A stretch of DNA of 64,000 bases from Paramacrobiotus metropolitanus (taxonomy: Eukaryota > Tardigrada > Eutardigrada > Parachela > Macrobiotidae): assembly GCF_019649055.1 (NCBI RefSeq), contig NW_026570222.1:2604001-2668000 (forward strand), given 5' to 3'. The notes beneath the pieces were generated by a model. The model searched no databases. It was given only the letters and a program-made list of their open reading frames with translations, and was not told where the DNA came from. Made by a program: the position numbers and the translations under genes. Shown piece by piece: positions 27,982 through 41,156 of the stretch (position 1 is the first letter of the stretch; each line of letters opens with the position of its first letter).

Positions 27982-30900
27982 TTATTCGTCTTCTGCGTAA
28001 ACCTTGCTAGGTCCGACGCTCGTTTCCGGCAGATTAAAAGTTGTCACTTTAGAAGTGCCCTTATGACTATGCGCGCCATTTTCCTCTTCCATTGGTAGAG
28101 AGTGATACGTTTTGTTATTCTTTCCAGTCCACTCATAGCCGACCTCCTCGACGTCTTTGCTGTGATCGCTGAACACTTTATACAGAAAAAATCTGTCTGG
28201 AATCCTGCTGGTATCCTCGCCACCTGTTGCGAAATTCTTAAGCTGTACTGGCGTAACAAAATAGATTATAATTATTGAAGTACAGGGAGTAATTGTGGTT
28301 GCGATTGCATGCTTACCGGTAACAAGGCTCACGATGGATGCTACAATGATAGTAACCCAAAATCCGATAAAACCATAGTACTGGAAGGACAGTTTGTACA
28401 TTTTACTGATCCCGCCGCTGAAACTGCAATTAAGAAACGCATACGATTGCATACTGCAATGATGCTTCTTAATTTCAAAAAGTATTCCATTGCCAATCAA
28501 CTTAGTGTCTTTTTTAAAAACTTAATAAGTTGGCAGAATTTTAAAACGATAAAAGTCGTTCAGTATGTAGCAGTAACAATTTAACCTTAAATTCGTGCTT
28601 TAATTTTTAATATGTATCACAAAGAAATTATAAATTAGCAAATAATTACCTGGTACCTTAAAGGCGGCGCTGTAGTAGAGCTCAAAATATTCAGATCGGG
28701 TGCTGGCGTTGTGCCCGAATAACTAAACGCTTCCGACAGCAGTGCCGGTGTTGTCGTTGGAAAGGCAGTTGTTAAGTTGCTCAGCAAAGTTGTATTTCTC
28801 ATCCACATTTCATCGCACTTATCGGCACTTAACGGCAAATGCGGTTCCGGAGCCGTGGTCACTATGGAACCGATTCCAATCCAAAAGGTCATCGCTAATC
28901 CCGCGATAATACCTACGGTGGCCCCCTAAAAAGGTCTAGGTACTCAATGCAAAGCTTAGTTAGATTAGTTAAACCGGCATATAAATGGGTACGGCATGTT
29001 TTAGGTAGTGTCGTCAAATATTTTTCAAAAGGTGCTTTTTGTCACGTTTCAAGGACAAAACGCTTACCTTTGAATTACAGAATGGCAGCATCATCCCACA
29101 GAAGAACAATCCCAGCAAAGGACCGCCGCACATTCCCTCGATACTCATGCAAAACTGAGTTAAACCTTGTCCCACTACTGATGCCAGCAAAGCCATACCG
29201 ATAGCCAGAAACCCCACAAGAAATGCTAAAAACATTCTAAAATCAGTTTATACTTTGAAAATCTACGAAATACTACATATCTTATTGTGAACGAGAACAA
29301 ATAGACGTAAACGGGCATGACCTTTAGCGCATTCGAAAGTGTTGGTACCTGGCAGCACTTACATAACCCTTTTGACCACCGCATCACGGCTCTTTCTGCG
29401 TTGGCCAACGACGGGCTCAATGGCTTTATGAAGTCTTCCATAAGTACAATCACAATGCTGTTGACTCCAGAGGATACGGTACTATACATAATACAAACAC
29501 AGCTTCAGTTCATTTGTCTCATGATGAGTCGGTGACGTAAATGTCATACCATAATTGTACGTACGCACTATAAGTTTATACTTCAGTAAAAGAGTGGTTT
29601 CCACCGGAATTTATCATTAATACTTGTTATTCACCTTAATGTGGCACTATAAACGACTGCCGTAAAAAGTCCTGGCAATCCTTGCAGATAACCGACAGTG
29701 TCCAAGACGTACAGCGCCATGGTCTGGTCTTTCCTTTCAGTTCTCCCGCTTAATCCGGGGTCACATCCCTGATAGTAAGTGTACATGGTTGCCCCGGTGA
29801 AAATTAACAACAACCACCAGAAAATCGTTGTGGGACACTGAATGGCAATGACTCTGCAACAAAGCCAAAACAAAGCTTGCTCATTAGGACCCTTAGCGCA
29901 CCACCACAAACGCCGTATGCAGCTAATAAATGGAGCCATATAAGAGTATGTAGGTACAAATTACTTAGTAGTTAGTACAACTGCAGTACCAGAGAATAAT
30001 TTACTTTTGGGCAGCATTTTTGGAGCGTACTGAAAGATATCTTTGGACAGTCGCTTGGTTCATCCCGAACGGTAAGATGGTAAAAAATCCACCAATAAGC
30101 AACGACCAAAACGACTGGCGTTGAAACGGATCTGGATCAAAGCTGAAAATAATTCACAAATAAAATGTGTTTGTAATTAAATACAGCTTTACGTACGTTA
30201 TGTAAGTGGCCAACATAAAGCGTTTTCGAATCTCCAAAAATAAGTATTGCGCTAATATGCGGCAATATTATCATGAAAATGGTGTAGGTATTTTGTAGCT
30301 GGCTGTTGTTTATGCAAGTGTCACGGCGGAAAAAATATGTGAGCAAACCTAACACTCAGTCTTCCGGTTGCTAAATTCTCTTGATAGATTTTGGTTGGGC
30401 CGCCACTGATAACTAATCCATGGATGAATATAGTCATAATTCCACACAACATAACGCTCATTTGAAAAGCGTCTGCAAAATTTTAGCTCCGGTTAGCAAC
30501 ACATAGGTACTTAATACGTGTCTTTGTATCGATACTACTATCGATACTACAGCCCTGCCGGGCCAAGTTGGGGCACTTTTGTAAAATAATTGGCAAATAT
30601 TTCTGTTCGTTGGTCTATATTTATGTTTAGACTTTTTCCGTGTAACTTTTTATCGCCAATCCAGAAATACTAAAATCCGAGTCTTTTGATTAGCCAGTAG
30701 GGTGTCGAGCATTAATTTAGGGGGACAGGTAGTAGTACGTTGTGGGATGCTTACATCAGCCCCTCCAGTAAATTTACCGATCGATATTTTTGTTTGAGCT
30801 TTTCTGCAAAGTGTTAAGTGACCAAAAAGGTGCTTGTTACGGGGCAGAACAAATCTTGTGCAGTCAGTAGTTGACTTAGCATTGCAACAAGGGGCATCTC

Positions 30901-33055
30901 CCATAGACTTGCATGTTAATATTGGCCTACCGAGAAATGTGGTTGCCTAGCACATATATTGAGATGACCTAAAACTAATACTTTCCATGAGTAAGTCATA
31001 GGTCCTGTTAGTCAATTTCGGTGTGCCGAGAATTAACTGTCTCAAAGACGGGGAGATGAAAGTGCTAGAAGAGTGGAAGAAAAAGCCAGCGAAGCGGCAG
31101 CAGCAAAACGTTATGGTTGCTGTTGAAGTTTGCTGGAGCAGAGTGTCTTCGGCTTGTTACATGGATTAAAAGCCTGAAGATGACGCTTAGCGCTTTGGGA
31201 ACGAGATTTCATCAAAACCGGCTTACTCCGGCATTTTGCGGCTGCGCGGCGAGCTCGCGAATAAGGTCACCCTTCACTGGGACAGTGCTCGCCGACGCAC
31301 TGCAAAGGTCATAGAGGCTTGAATGGAATCGACTGTTGTCAGGCACTTTTCACAGAAGAACTGAATGATAAACAATTCTGGTTTATCACCTTTAGATTAA
31401 GGCCTCGACAGAATTTTTAATAAAATACTGAATGTGAGGTAAGCTGTCTCTCCATACGGGTTTACCGGTATTTTTAAGCTGGTCTACTTTAGTTTTCACT
31501 TCACTGTGGCTTGAAGCACGTTCTAAACATAAAGACCTTTAGCTCAAAAGATGCCTAACACCTTCCGCAACCAATTAAAAATTAAATAAATATTTATTTA
31601 TTGACGGCAGACATGCAGTAATTTTTTTAAAAAACTGCCCCAACTTGGCCCGGCAGGGCTGTAATATCGATACAACGAGCTGTTGTTTTTGTAACTGTTT
31701 TTCTAACACGTGTTTAACTGATGGATTAAAATAAAATCGTATATTTAAAAAAAATTAAAAAAATACTAATATAAGCAAAAATTTACGGTCACTTATCTTG
31801 TTTAAAAAAGCGCACACAAATAACTATTTTCATAACATGTAAGTTGTTTATGGTTTAGTAATGTACATAACATGCAGGTCTACCGGAACTCATTATTTAG
31901 CGTACCGGTCCACACCACGGCTTTCATTCCTCCGATTGCGGTGTATATAGTGCAGATAAGACCGGTAGTAACAATAGAAGCCCATAATGGAAGTGCGGAC
32001 ACTATAAAATGCGAAACCGGTGTCACTCGGGGAAATTTGAATAAACTTAAAAAACACGAAATTTTAAAAAAGACCGAGTTGTTATGATTATTTATGGAAT
32101 TTTGGCTGGCCTTTGTACCTTGACTTAAGGCCAATCTGAAACAAGCAACATGCGTTTGATACACTTGACCACAATAAGAGAAATTTAGATGAACTTACGC
32201 TGGAGCATAAAGCACAAGTGCCATGTAGAGGAACTGCAAATTAATATGTTGTATTTTGCTATTACATTGATTACGGACGTTTAACAGCCGAATAAAAAAC
32301 ATATATATATGCAACAAGCAATGTCGAGCGCAATCTTTTTTTATGCTTATTGCACGATTACTGCTAAAAAATAAATGAGTAATAATACTTACCATGTTGA
32401 TCATGAAAATTAGACATGCACATCTTCTTAAGGTCCAGTTAAATCTGTGCTCGAAATACTGCAAAACATCAAAACAAGCGAAATTATTATTGCAGAATAT
32501 AGAAAACAGTCCTTGTTGCTGTGTTAACAATAAAACCACTCGCCTCGTATACACTTTTCATTTCCAACCTGTAGAAAAATGGAACGAAAAAGATTATCGC
32601 AATTGAGGAGCAAATAAACTCTCCGATCATCAGCAGGATGTAACCGATTCCGTAATGATAGACTTCCGAGGGAACGCCTGTTATATATAAGACATGCAGC
32701 GGATGTACATATTATCTTCCCGTTAATCGGATGCGGTTGAACATGCACATTTGTAAACGTTTAAACATGTTTCAACTTATCAGTTATCGCTGCATGCACT
32801 GATGTAGCAAAAAATCTTTAGCTCACCTAAAATCCCTATCGCGGATAGAAAAGTAGCCGCCAGTGACAAGGCCACGGCGACCACATTCATTTGATGGTTT
32901 CCGAAATAAAAATCATCTGCAGTATTGGCTTTGTCACCGGTACAAGAGCTGTACAGCCCAATACCGAGTGATGCTAGGAGAGATGCAGCAAACACAGCAT
33001 AATCCGCTATGGAAAACCTGGCCGGACTTGTTGCGTCCTCCATGTTTGCTGACAT
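27982..33055 (-). CDS. SLC5-family sodium/solute symporter, paralogue B (SMCT/SMVT-like)
   Basis: Fourteen exons: 33055-32827, 32677-32544, 32458-32393, 32233-32199, 32135-32119, 32001-31906, 30472-30349, 30142-30005, 29853-29635, 29481-29363, 29225-29068, 28925-28657, 28417-28317, 28223-27982; 648 residues. Landmarks match SLC5A8/SLC5A6: [49 protein letters not shown], and [13 protein letters not shown] near the second sodium site. These plasma-membrane carriers couple sodium to monocarboxylates, vitamins or iodide; the substrate is unknown. The loop before the last TM is long and Thr/Ser-rich with NTT and NLT sites; the C-terminal tail is acidic. Exon 2 ends in a GC donor (GAG|GCGAGT). A transposon occupies the intron between 31906 and 30472. 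The adjacent gene 33885-37692 is a tandem duplicate. Confidence 0.92.
30550..30575. repeat. left terminal inverted repeat of the transposon
   Basis: 26 bases identical to the reverse complement of 31636-31661; preceded by TA. Confidence 0.9.
31636..31661. repeat. right terminal inverted repeat of the transposon
   Basis: 26 bases identical to the reverse complement of 30550-30575; followed by TA. Confidence 0.9.
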
Positions 33056-33884
33056 TGCTTACTAAAACAAAATGTGGAGCAGCCGCCGTAGAAACACAGC
33101 AGAAGTTAAACTCGCAGTAGTCCGGAGCTCACAAAAATATTTAGACTAAACAGCTAGAAAAGTCCAATCTACACCTGTATCTCCATAATCGCTACCGCAT
33201 CCAGTTATGCAGTATTTACGGAAACAGCAAAATTTAAGTCGACGGTAACCGGCAAAGGAGTGCACCCTGTTACCAAACGCTCGCTACGCATTTCGATTAG
33301 TCCGAGCACTGCCGCATCGCATGCCGTTAAACTAATCTGCATTATCATTTTCATAAAAGCACGACAATCCTATCGCACGAGATAAAACACCGATATTAAT
33401 TACTAGCTCTTTTGATAATTGTTATACTCGGTACACTTCCTCGTTTTCCCGAAAAAAGGTTATTGAAAGTTGTACGTCTCTAGTTATACGTACGTTATTT
33501 TCTGGCAGAAATTGCGAACAATGTAGATACCGAGGGTTTAGTTGGCATTATCTTATCATACGGTTGCTCGGATGGATCACAACAGGATCAAAGAAAAGAT
33601 TGTTATTTGTTTCTACATTGAGGTGCACACGTTGAAATAATATATCTTTGTACGTCAGCTTTCGCTAATTTAGCTGAAATCAGGTAATTTAATAATCTTC
33701 TAGTTAAATGGTTCTGGTTTTTCGGTGTAGGAGCGAAGTCCTGCTACGGTTTGTTACAGGCTTGCAGCAGATCTATCTGGCCGGGTCCATCCACCGACCA
33801 CCATTAGTCGCTTGTCAGAGTATTTTATTTACTACTGTAGCACTTTGCATCAGATCATACTCGTAAAATTACAAATATAAGGGA
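33056..33884. other. spacer between the two SLC5 paralogues
   Basis: About 0.8 kb separating the start of paralogue B from the stop of paralogue A. It must contain the promoter of B and the 3' UTR of A. No gene or repeat is evident. Confidence 0.5.
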
Positions 33885-36800
33885 TCATTTTATATCAGCG
33901 TCGACAAGGTTTCCCAGCGGTGTATTACCGCTTTCAAATTGCGAAATAGTAATATATTCCGTGTTGTTGACGGTGGCAACCCTTCGTTCCCTATTAGAGC
34001 AGGTAAATATGCTATACAAAAAAAATTTCTCTGGGATAATCTGGGAACCCATGCCGCCTAAAACAAAAACAAGAAAGCAAGAATTAGCATGCACCGTAAC
34101 AATAGAAGTATACTTGCTTGCATGTAAAACAGTTGTATAATCCCATCCTACACATGCATGTATGATATATGCAGAACTTGCAAAATCTTAAAGAATCTGC
34201 GAGACGTGCATTACACAGCTAAGCATCGAACTGCAGTGTGACATGCCTGTTGTGTACCAACCTGTAAGGCAGCTGACTAATGTGGCAATAATTATGGTGG
34301 TGAATGCGCCAATGAACCCGTAATATTGATAGCTTATACTGTACAAAACATCTAAACCGGATAATTCAGGAGTACTTGTTGGAGTCCTGTAATAAAACAC
34401 ACCTTTCAAATTGTAGTTATTAAACTATATAATATTATTGATTATGGCATTTGGTTCACGTGTTTCGTCTTTTTGGAACTTTTTCAAAACTTACGCAAGG
34501 CATTCAAGTGAGTATTTGGGCGGACTATCCGTATAGTTACAATTGCGTGCAGTTTCAATCGCACCCAAAGCAATCCTTTGGGTCAGATTAGACGTTTGGT
34601 TCTGGAATGGCCCGGAAAGATCGAAATTGCACGAGTCGGCATTAACCGGAAAGGTCACCTGCGGTAACTGTGCTACGAAAGCTCCAAGACCAATCCAGAA
34701 GCTCAAAGCGATTCCAATAAGTACACCAGTCAATGCGCCCTGCAAATATCAATCGTGTGCCGGGTGTAGCCAATCACAGTCCATTTGATTTACACTGCTT
34801 TAATGAACAAACATCGCTAGTACCTAAATGAACGGCGCTACCTTTGTATTGCAAAATCGAAGTAAAGTGCCACATATATAAAGACCCACAATGGGCCCAC
34901 TGCAGAGTCCGGTTATGGTTAAGCATAGTTGCATTAATCGTTTTCCCATAGCCGAGGCGCCGAAAGCCATACCGATCGCCAAAAATCCGACACAAAATGC
35001 TATAGAATGCCGGTACAAAAGATTAGCTCTAGTTTTTTGTTGGTTAGCGCATTGCAATAATCATATTAAAAGAAGAAAAACTTACAGAGAAATTTTGAAA
35101 TTCGAACCGTTGTTTCGTCTCGAAGTTTGGTTCTACGGCGAAGTACTGGCATGATGAAGTCTTCATTCAGCACCATTACCACGCTATTGACTCCTGATGA
35201 AACGGTGCTGAAGTGAGGAATGAAATATGCATCGAAATGCAAAAACGCACAACATAAGCCTTTATATTATTGATTTGCACAAGAAAATATTGTTATGAAA
35301 AGCAGTTTAAAATTAATGTATTTAACCTGATATACTTGTAGTCTTGTACCTGTAGGATTATACAGTTTTCTGCTAAATTTGCTACGCATACTGTTAGTAG
35401 TATAGATCACTTTCCTATACTGCTATAGTTCCATGCTAACTCAGGTAATTATTTATTTTACCTTAATGTAGCACTGTATACCACAGCTAGAAACAGTCCC
35501 GGGAACCCCATAAAACGCGATAACGTATCCTGGACAAATATGGCCATCATCTGATCAGGCCTTTCGATCCTGCCGGCTTTTTGCGGATCGCAGCCTTTGT
35601 AGTATGCATACATGACTAAACCCATTATCAGGAGTATCCATTCCCAAATCCACACAACGGGGATATTAATTGCATACATCCTGGATCGTAAAGAAAATTA
35701 CAGAACGTTTTGTGGTAAAGCAACAATTATTATAAGCGCATACTTCTGCGCCGTTCGTTGTGACTTGACGGAAAGAAATCGTTGCACGAGAGATTGATTC
35801 AATATGTAGGGTAATCCACCGGTGAAATAACCTCCAATAACGACAGACCAAAATGTGTGACGAATTGTGGGATCGAAATTATAACTAGTTCAAAGAAGAC
35901 GAACGTCAGATCATCTACAGAAGTATGTACATTTGTAAAAACACTTGCTTTAAAATTGTTTCTAAACAAAAAGCACCTTATGCCTAATCTTCCTTCATCG
36001 TAGTTAGTGCTCCACACTTTGTTGACGCCACCGGCTGATACAATACCGAAGACAAACACCGCAATGTTTCCAACCGCCATTACGCTCATCTGAAATGCAT
36101 CTGAAGCATTTCCTTCCCATTACCAATTTTATCCCTTCAGTCATGCATGGATGTTTTTAGCTACCTGTCCAGATTACGGCCTTAATTCCACCTAGTGCGG
36201 TGTATATTGTGCATATAAGCCCGCTGACTAAAATGGCTGACCAGATTGGTAAACCGGAGACTGCAAAAAATCGTGGCATAAGCTTCTGTAGATGCGGGCT
36301 ATCATGCGGTAATACTCGTATAATCACAGCTTTGCAGTTGCTTGAGTGCCGACTTGTTGTAAAGTCCTGTTTGCAGAGCTGCAGTTGCATACCTTGACTT
36401 AACGATAATCTGAAAAACGAAGAAATGAGAAAAGAAGGGGCAATTACGAGTAAGTAAGCTACAGATGCAGAACAAAACCGTTTCACATATTTTGGTATGT
36501 ATTATTGGTGTTGCGGCACATTTTATTTACCTCCCACGCAGTAAAGAAAATTATTTTGCTTACGCTGGAGCATAAAGGACAACTGCCATATATGACATCT
36601 GCAAACACAAAATTTAATATTTATATGTTTTACTTCACATGTGCACTGTGCAGCATTGTGCAGCACTGTGCAGAGAATAATAACATGCAGTTTAAGTTAC
36701 ATTATATAATTACCATGTTCATAATGAATAAACCACATGCAAGCAAGCGCAAAGAGCGATGAAACCGATGCTCGAAATACTGAAATGCAAAACAAAGAAG

Positions 36801-37692
36801 TTTTCAAGTCCAGCAGGCGACTGGAAATATACAATCAAGAATAAAAAAGATGGATGCGTATAGGCTGGAATGATATGCACTTGTTGCTAAATTCACTAGT
36901 TCTAAGTGATCCAAAAACAAATAAAAGATCGTATCACTAGCGTTACTTACTTCGTACACGCTGGGCAGTTGAAGGTTATAAAAAAAGGGAATTATCACAA
37001 ACAAACATGTGAGATGCATGAAAAGTTTGTAGATCGTGTTGAATCCATAACTGAATCCAAATGTGTATACCTCACCCGGAATCCCTAGTGTAGTAAAATT
37101 AAACAATATACAGATAAATAAACCTAACACAATGAGATAAGTTAAACAAAAATATACTCTGTAGTATTGTTAGTTTTATTAGTAAAAAATAGTGTTGTCA
37201 GTTAACAGTTCTGTTGTACACCATGATATAATTATGTGTTATTCATTTGGGGAATCGTCAAACTTACTTTCTTAATATTATTACTCTTAGCACATCTGAA
37301 TCTTGATATCAAAAAAATATTTTGAAGCCTGCGGCAGGTTAGTGTCACATCTTCTGGTTTAATGCTGGCATACAAAGCGACACTGGGATATATTATTTGT
37401 ACAAGTATACAAGTACATAATTACGCACTGCGTACAAAATCTTGAGAACAAAGCAGCATTTTTACTGCCCAAATACTAATTTACCTAAAATCCCGATAGC
37501 CGACAAATAAGTTGCAGCGGTCGAGAGCGCAACGGCAACGTAGTTAAGCTTTTGATCCCCAAGGTAGAAATCTTTGACAGTCTTTTTCTTTTTTCCCGAG
37601 AACGTCATGTATATACCAATTACAAGGGATACCAACAACGATATGACGAAGATCGTGTAATCCGCCCATGTAAATTTATTTTCCAGCTGCAT
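33885..37692 (-). CDS. SLC5-family sodium/solute symporter, paralogue A (SMCT/SMVT-like)
   Basis: Fourteen exons: 37692-37485, 37084-36951, 36779-36714, 36598-36564, 36409-36393, 36260-36165, 36100-35977, 35884-35744, 35680-35462, 35207-35086, 34999-34842, 34739-34495, 34386-34262, 34057-33885; phases close to 620 residues. Seen: [98 protein letters not shown] before the last TM. Same family, exon plan and strand as the neighbour at 27982-33055. Exons 2 to 7, 9 and 11 have identical lengths in both, including a 17-base exon 5 encoding ALSLSQ. The C-terminal tail is shorter than in B. The transported solute cannot be deduced. Confidence 0.93.
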
Positions 37693-39242
37693 TATGATAT
37701 AGCGTTTCCAAATAAGTAAAATATTATTATCTGCGCAAAGTTTTGGCTAATTATAACTACCTACGAAACTGTCATGAAAGCACGGTTATACACCTGCATT
37801 TGAAACATTTTGTGATTGTTGCAATTAGTCTTAAAATGGGGTCGGCAAACTGGACATACACAAGGTAAACAGTAGTTTTCTTGGCGACAGTTATCTTATC
37901 AACTGAAGGCTAATTACTCGTTCATAAAAGATCTTCAGATTTTTTCCCAACAAACTTTCTACCCTAACTGATAATTAAATTAACAGCAGTTCAGCGGTAA
38001 AAGGCTCGTACTTCCAAATCACTGTTTAATGCGCCTTATCTAGCTGCGTAGTGTCAGCAGTGGAACACGCACAGAGTGGGTATTCATAAATTCTACTTGG
38101 GAAAACTTTATTTCGATTCATAACTGTCACGGCTAAAACCCGACACTACTGCTTTAAATTGCCTAAGTTATATTGCCAAAACATCCGATGCTGTCTTTAG
38201 AATCATCAAACGCTTTAACACCTGGCAGAGTGTAATTCTACTTATGTAGATATACTCGTACTTCTATGGATATTGTAGCGATAATACTTGTACACCCGAT
38301 AAGACCACCCAGTTATGATTCACCGTTCCATCGCGTTATAAATTTGTGTCCACTTTACCGGCTAGTTTCCCTTCTCATGAATTTCTATAATTCAGTCTTA
38401 TACTCAGCTTGCATCTACTTGATCAACCTTGTCCTAAACTCTTGCTCCTAAACCTTGCTCCGTTTCTTGCATTGCGTTATCATTAAACATGCCTTGAGAT
38501 ACGTACGTTGTTGCGTTTGACCGCTTAGGATGAACTATAGCGTCATCCCAATCGGAGCCACCTGTGTAATTGCGTTACATCAGTAAGAGCGTCCTCGGCC
38601 AGCATCGTTGCCGCCCGTGCCACCTTGCATCCTAACAGCGCCCGCTTAATCGTGGTAAAGGCTGATCGCCAACCCACTGGAACAGCAGCCAGATAGGCTG
38701 TTGTTACAATATTGTAGTTGCATTAATTGTATTGTTAGTTGGTACAGTTTTTCAACTTTTGCATAAACAACATGCGGATGTACATGTGATCAGATTTTCC
38801 GTCCCATGTTGGATCTGAGGGCGAATACATGTTACTTTTTTGATAATCAGCAATTCGGCAATCAGCAATTCGGCAATACCTCTAAATCTAATTATTACGC
38901 ATTACGGACGCAAGCGAGTTTACTTCATTGAAGTAGCGGTACGAACAAGACGTACGAGATAGTTATACAATAATTATGCAGAAGGCAAATTTAAGAATGA
39001 TCAACAAACAACAATAACAATAAAATATATACTCTACCAAAATTTATAAGAATTCCTTTAACGGGTCACAGTAAAGAGGAATCTTGAGATCTTGTAGGTA
39101 GCTTAAATTGTGGCCGTTTAATGGTTATTGCGCTGACGTATTTTGTGGAAAGCACTGCAAAAAGCGATAACGATTGCTGAATCACTTATGTTTGCTGTCA
39201 GAGTTAAAACGATAGAATGTCATTATGTCAGAAAGACTGCAG
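37693..39242. other. 1.5-kb region without an assigned gene
   Basis: Upstream of SLC5 paralogue A and downstream of the orphan membrane protein. Only short unconvincing frames are present (for example 38266-38451, plus). No repeat or RNA gene recognised. Confidence 0.5.
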
Positions 39243-41156
39243 TTACTGCATTAGTTTTGTAGATATATCTGACCTTTCAGTTTTTCCGCCAAATCTTTTC
39301 AAAAGCTCATATATCGCTTGTCGTACGACTATTTGATCCCGCTTTGTTTGATCTATCGGTGGATCATCTTTCATATCCAGTTCTGCGTTTTCAGCTCCTG
39401 ACAAAACAGCTTCCAGTCCTTTTTGAATTTTTTGCAGTTCTCGATTAGCAGCCGCGAATATCTGGGTCTGTTGGAAATCATTCCAATACTGCCGACATTT
39501 TTCAGCGTACGGATCAAATGTACTTGGGATATCAATATTTTCATTTTTAACCGTTTCAAGCTCCTGTTCTTCTACCAAATCTGCAAAGCATAAATTCGTA
39601 GCCGGAAAAAGGAAGAGGATGTATGAGCAGGCTACTCCTTAAGAAATCTTGTTGTTCTATTAAAAAATAAACGAACACAAAACATAATGTTTACCGGTAA
39701 GGTTAAGTATGTATGATGCACTTATATGAGGCCACAGTAAATATTATATGACTTATACATATCACGCAAGTAATGTGTTGATTCTAGAAAGAAACGTCTT
39801 TTACCTTCAGTAATTAAAATTAGTGCTTCTAGACCTACAGATTTTACTGTGCACCTGTCGTATTGTCTGAATCCGACGTGGTGTAGTTTTCAAGATGAAC
39901 ATCCAAACGAACCGGATAATCGTCTTCATAGGCTGCAAATTGTTCCCAGTCTAGCGATAAAGGCAGGTCGTTGTCGCGGATGCTTCTTTTGGTGCGGTTG
40001 TCGTCTTTGATGGCAGTGTCGTTCTGGTGAGCTGGCCGATCTTTACTGTCATCGGCGTTAGGGTACAACTTCAGAACAATACGCATGGTGGGCGTGCCGG
40101 AAGTGTTCTTAATAAATCCTAATCCCATTCCTTTCGTATTAGATTTAAACAAGCGAAGAATGCGGTCACTATCATTGGCCAAGCTGAATTCAGCAGTAAA
40201 TGCTAAGACGTTTTGGCCCTGTTGGGAGTTCTCAATCCACGCCACTCCCAGATCGTTTCTGGGTACCCGGAGGCTCTAAACCACAACACCACTGAATACA
40301 AGTGAAAGTTCATCAACAGCTGCCAACAGTTAAAGGGTCATTGTTTTCTGGTTAAGAAATTATTATATACTAAAACTGTAGATTTCTTCATTTTACACCA
40401 TACCAAAGCCGGTTCTATGTTTTTTTGCAGCTTGTTTTATTTTTACGAGCGGCACGTAGTTTTGTTAAGGGAACTGCCCGGTATATTAATAAGGGTATCA
40501 AATTCCTGTACATGCACGGGAACAATCGCTTTCGCGCACTTCCAATCAAACTCTTTTCTCCATTGCTTTATTGTGAAGCCGAATGATTTGCAAACATTAT
40601 TGTACAACCGTTTGTGGGAGTAACAACCGGTTGTGGAGTTATGGGTAAATTTAAATCATAAAAAGTTTAAAAGAAATGCGCATATTATGCTTTGCAGGTG
40701 CTGCAGCAGATTATGATTATAATAAAACTGAAAGTACCTCCGCAAAATATGTGGATAGCGTTTGTAGCGGTATTAAATCTATGATAGCAAGGAAAATTTG
40801 TTCCGTACCACGGCGTAATTCGTACATACGCTTTTAATACGAACAGGGAGATCACTTACATAGATATGTATCGAGAACGACAACAATCCATATGCAGACG
40901 TTATAAACAGGAAGCAGAGCAGAGAGGAATGATACAGCCGGATGCCGTAATCTTTGCATGTGTCCCAAAACGTGGAATGCTCTTGAGTGTTATAGTCCAC
41001 CTGACCATCCCATGTTGCAGATGTGTGCTCTTCGCAAATTTTAGTCTTGACCGGCGGAATGTCCAGCAGGAGATGATTGCCGTCAGATACTTTATACTTT
41101 ACTTGAATACTTTCCTCAGCGTCAACAACCATGTCCCTTGGATCGTCTGCCGACAT
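39243..41156 (-). CDS. orphan single-pass membrane protein
   Basis: Four exons with matching phases: 41156-40860, 40565-40512, 40275-39855, 39580-39243, about 369 residues. The N-terminal 70 residues are hydrophilic (VDAEESIQVKYKVSDGNHLL) and lack a signal peptide. One transmembrane helix follows (SSLLCFLFITSAYGLLSFSI), then a basic segment QWRKEFDWKC. The middle domain (VAWIENSQQGQNVLAFTAEF, GMGLGFIKNTSGTPTMRIVL) is beta-like; a basic NRTKRS precedes an acidic region with NYT and NTT sites. The end is helical and charged (AAANRELQKIQKGLEAVL). I do not recognise the family. Exon 2 is the least certain: its acceptor AAAG is weak. Confidence 0.5.

Larger units (their letters stand above)
30550..31661. 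mobile_element. 1.1-kb TIR DNA transposon, TA target, pogo/Tc1-mariner-like, decayed
   Basis: Perfect 26-base terminal inverted repeats (30550-30575 and 31636-31661) begin CAGCCCTGCCGGGCC and face each other. They are flanked by TA on both sides (30548-30549 and 31662-31663), the duplicated target of Tc1/mariner and pogo elements; a CAG terminus fits pogo-like members. The interior has no intact transposase. Plus-strand scraps read [10 protein letters not shown] (near 31085), resembling a helix-turn-helix of pogo-type transposases, and [17 protein letters not shown] before a stop at 31322. The element sits in an intron of the SLC5 paralogue B and is probably non-autonomous. Confidence 0.85.

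Noticed and set aside
28947-29204. Plus-strand basic frame across the SLC5 B exon 11
   Set aside because: Antisense shadow of a conserved transmembrane exon.
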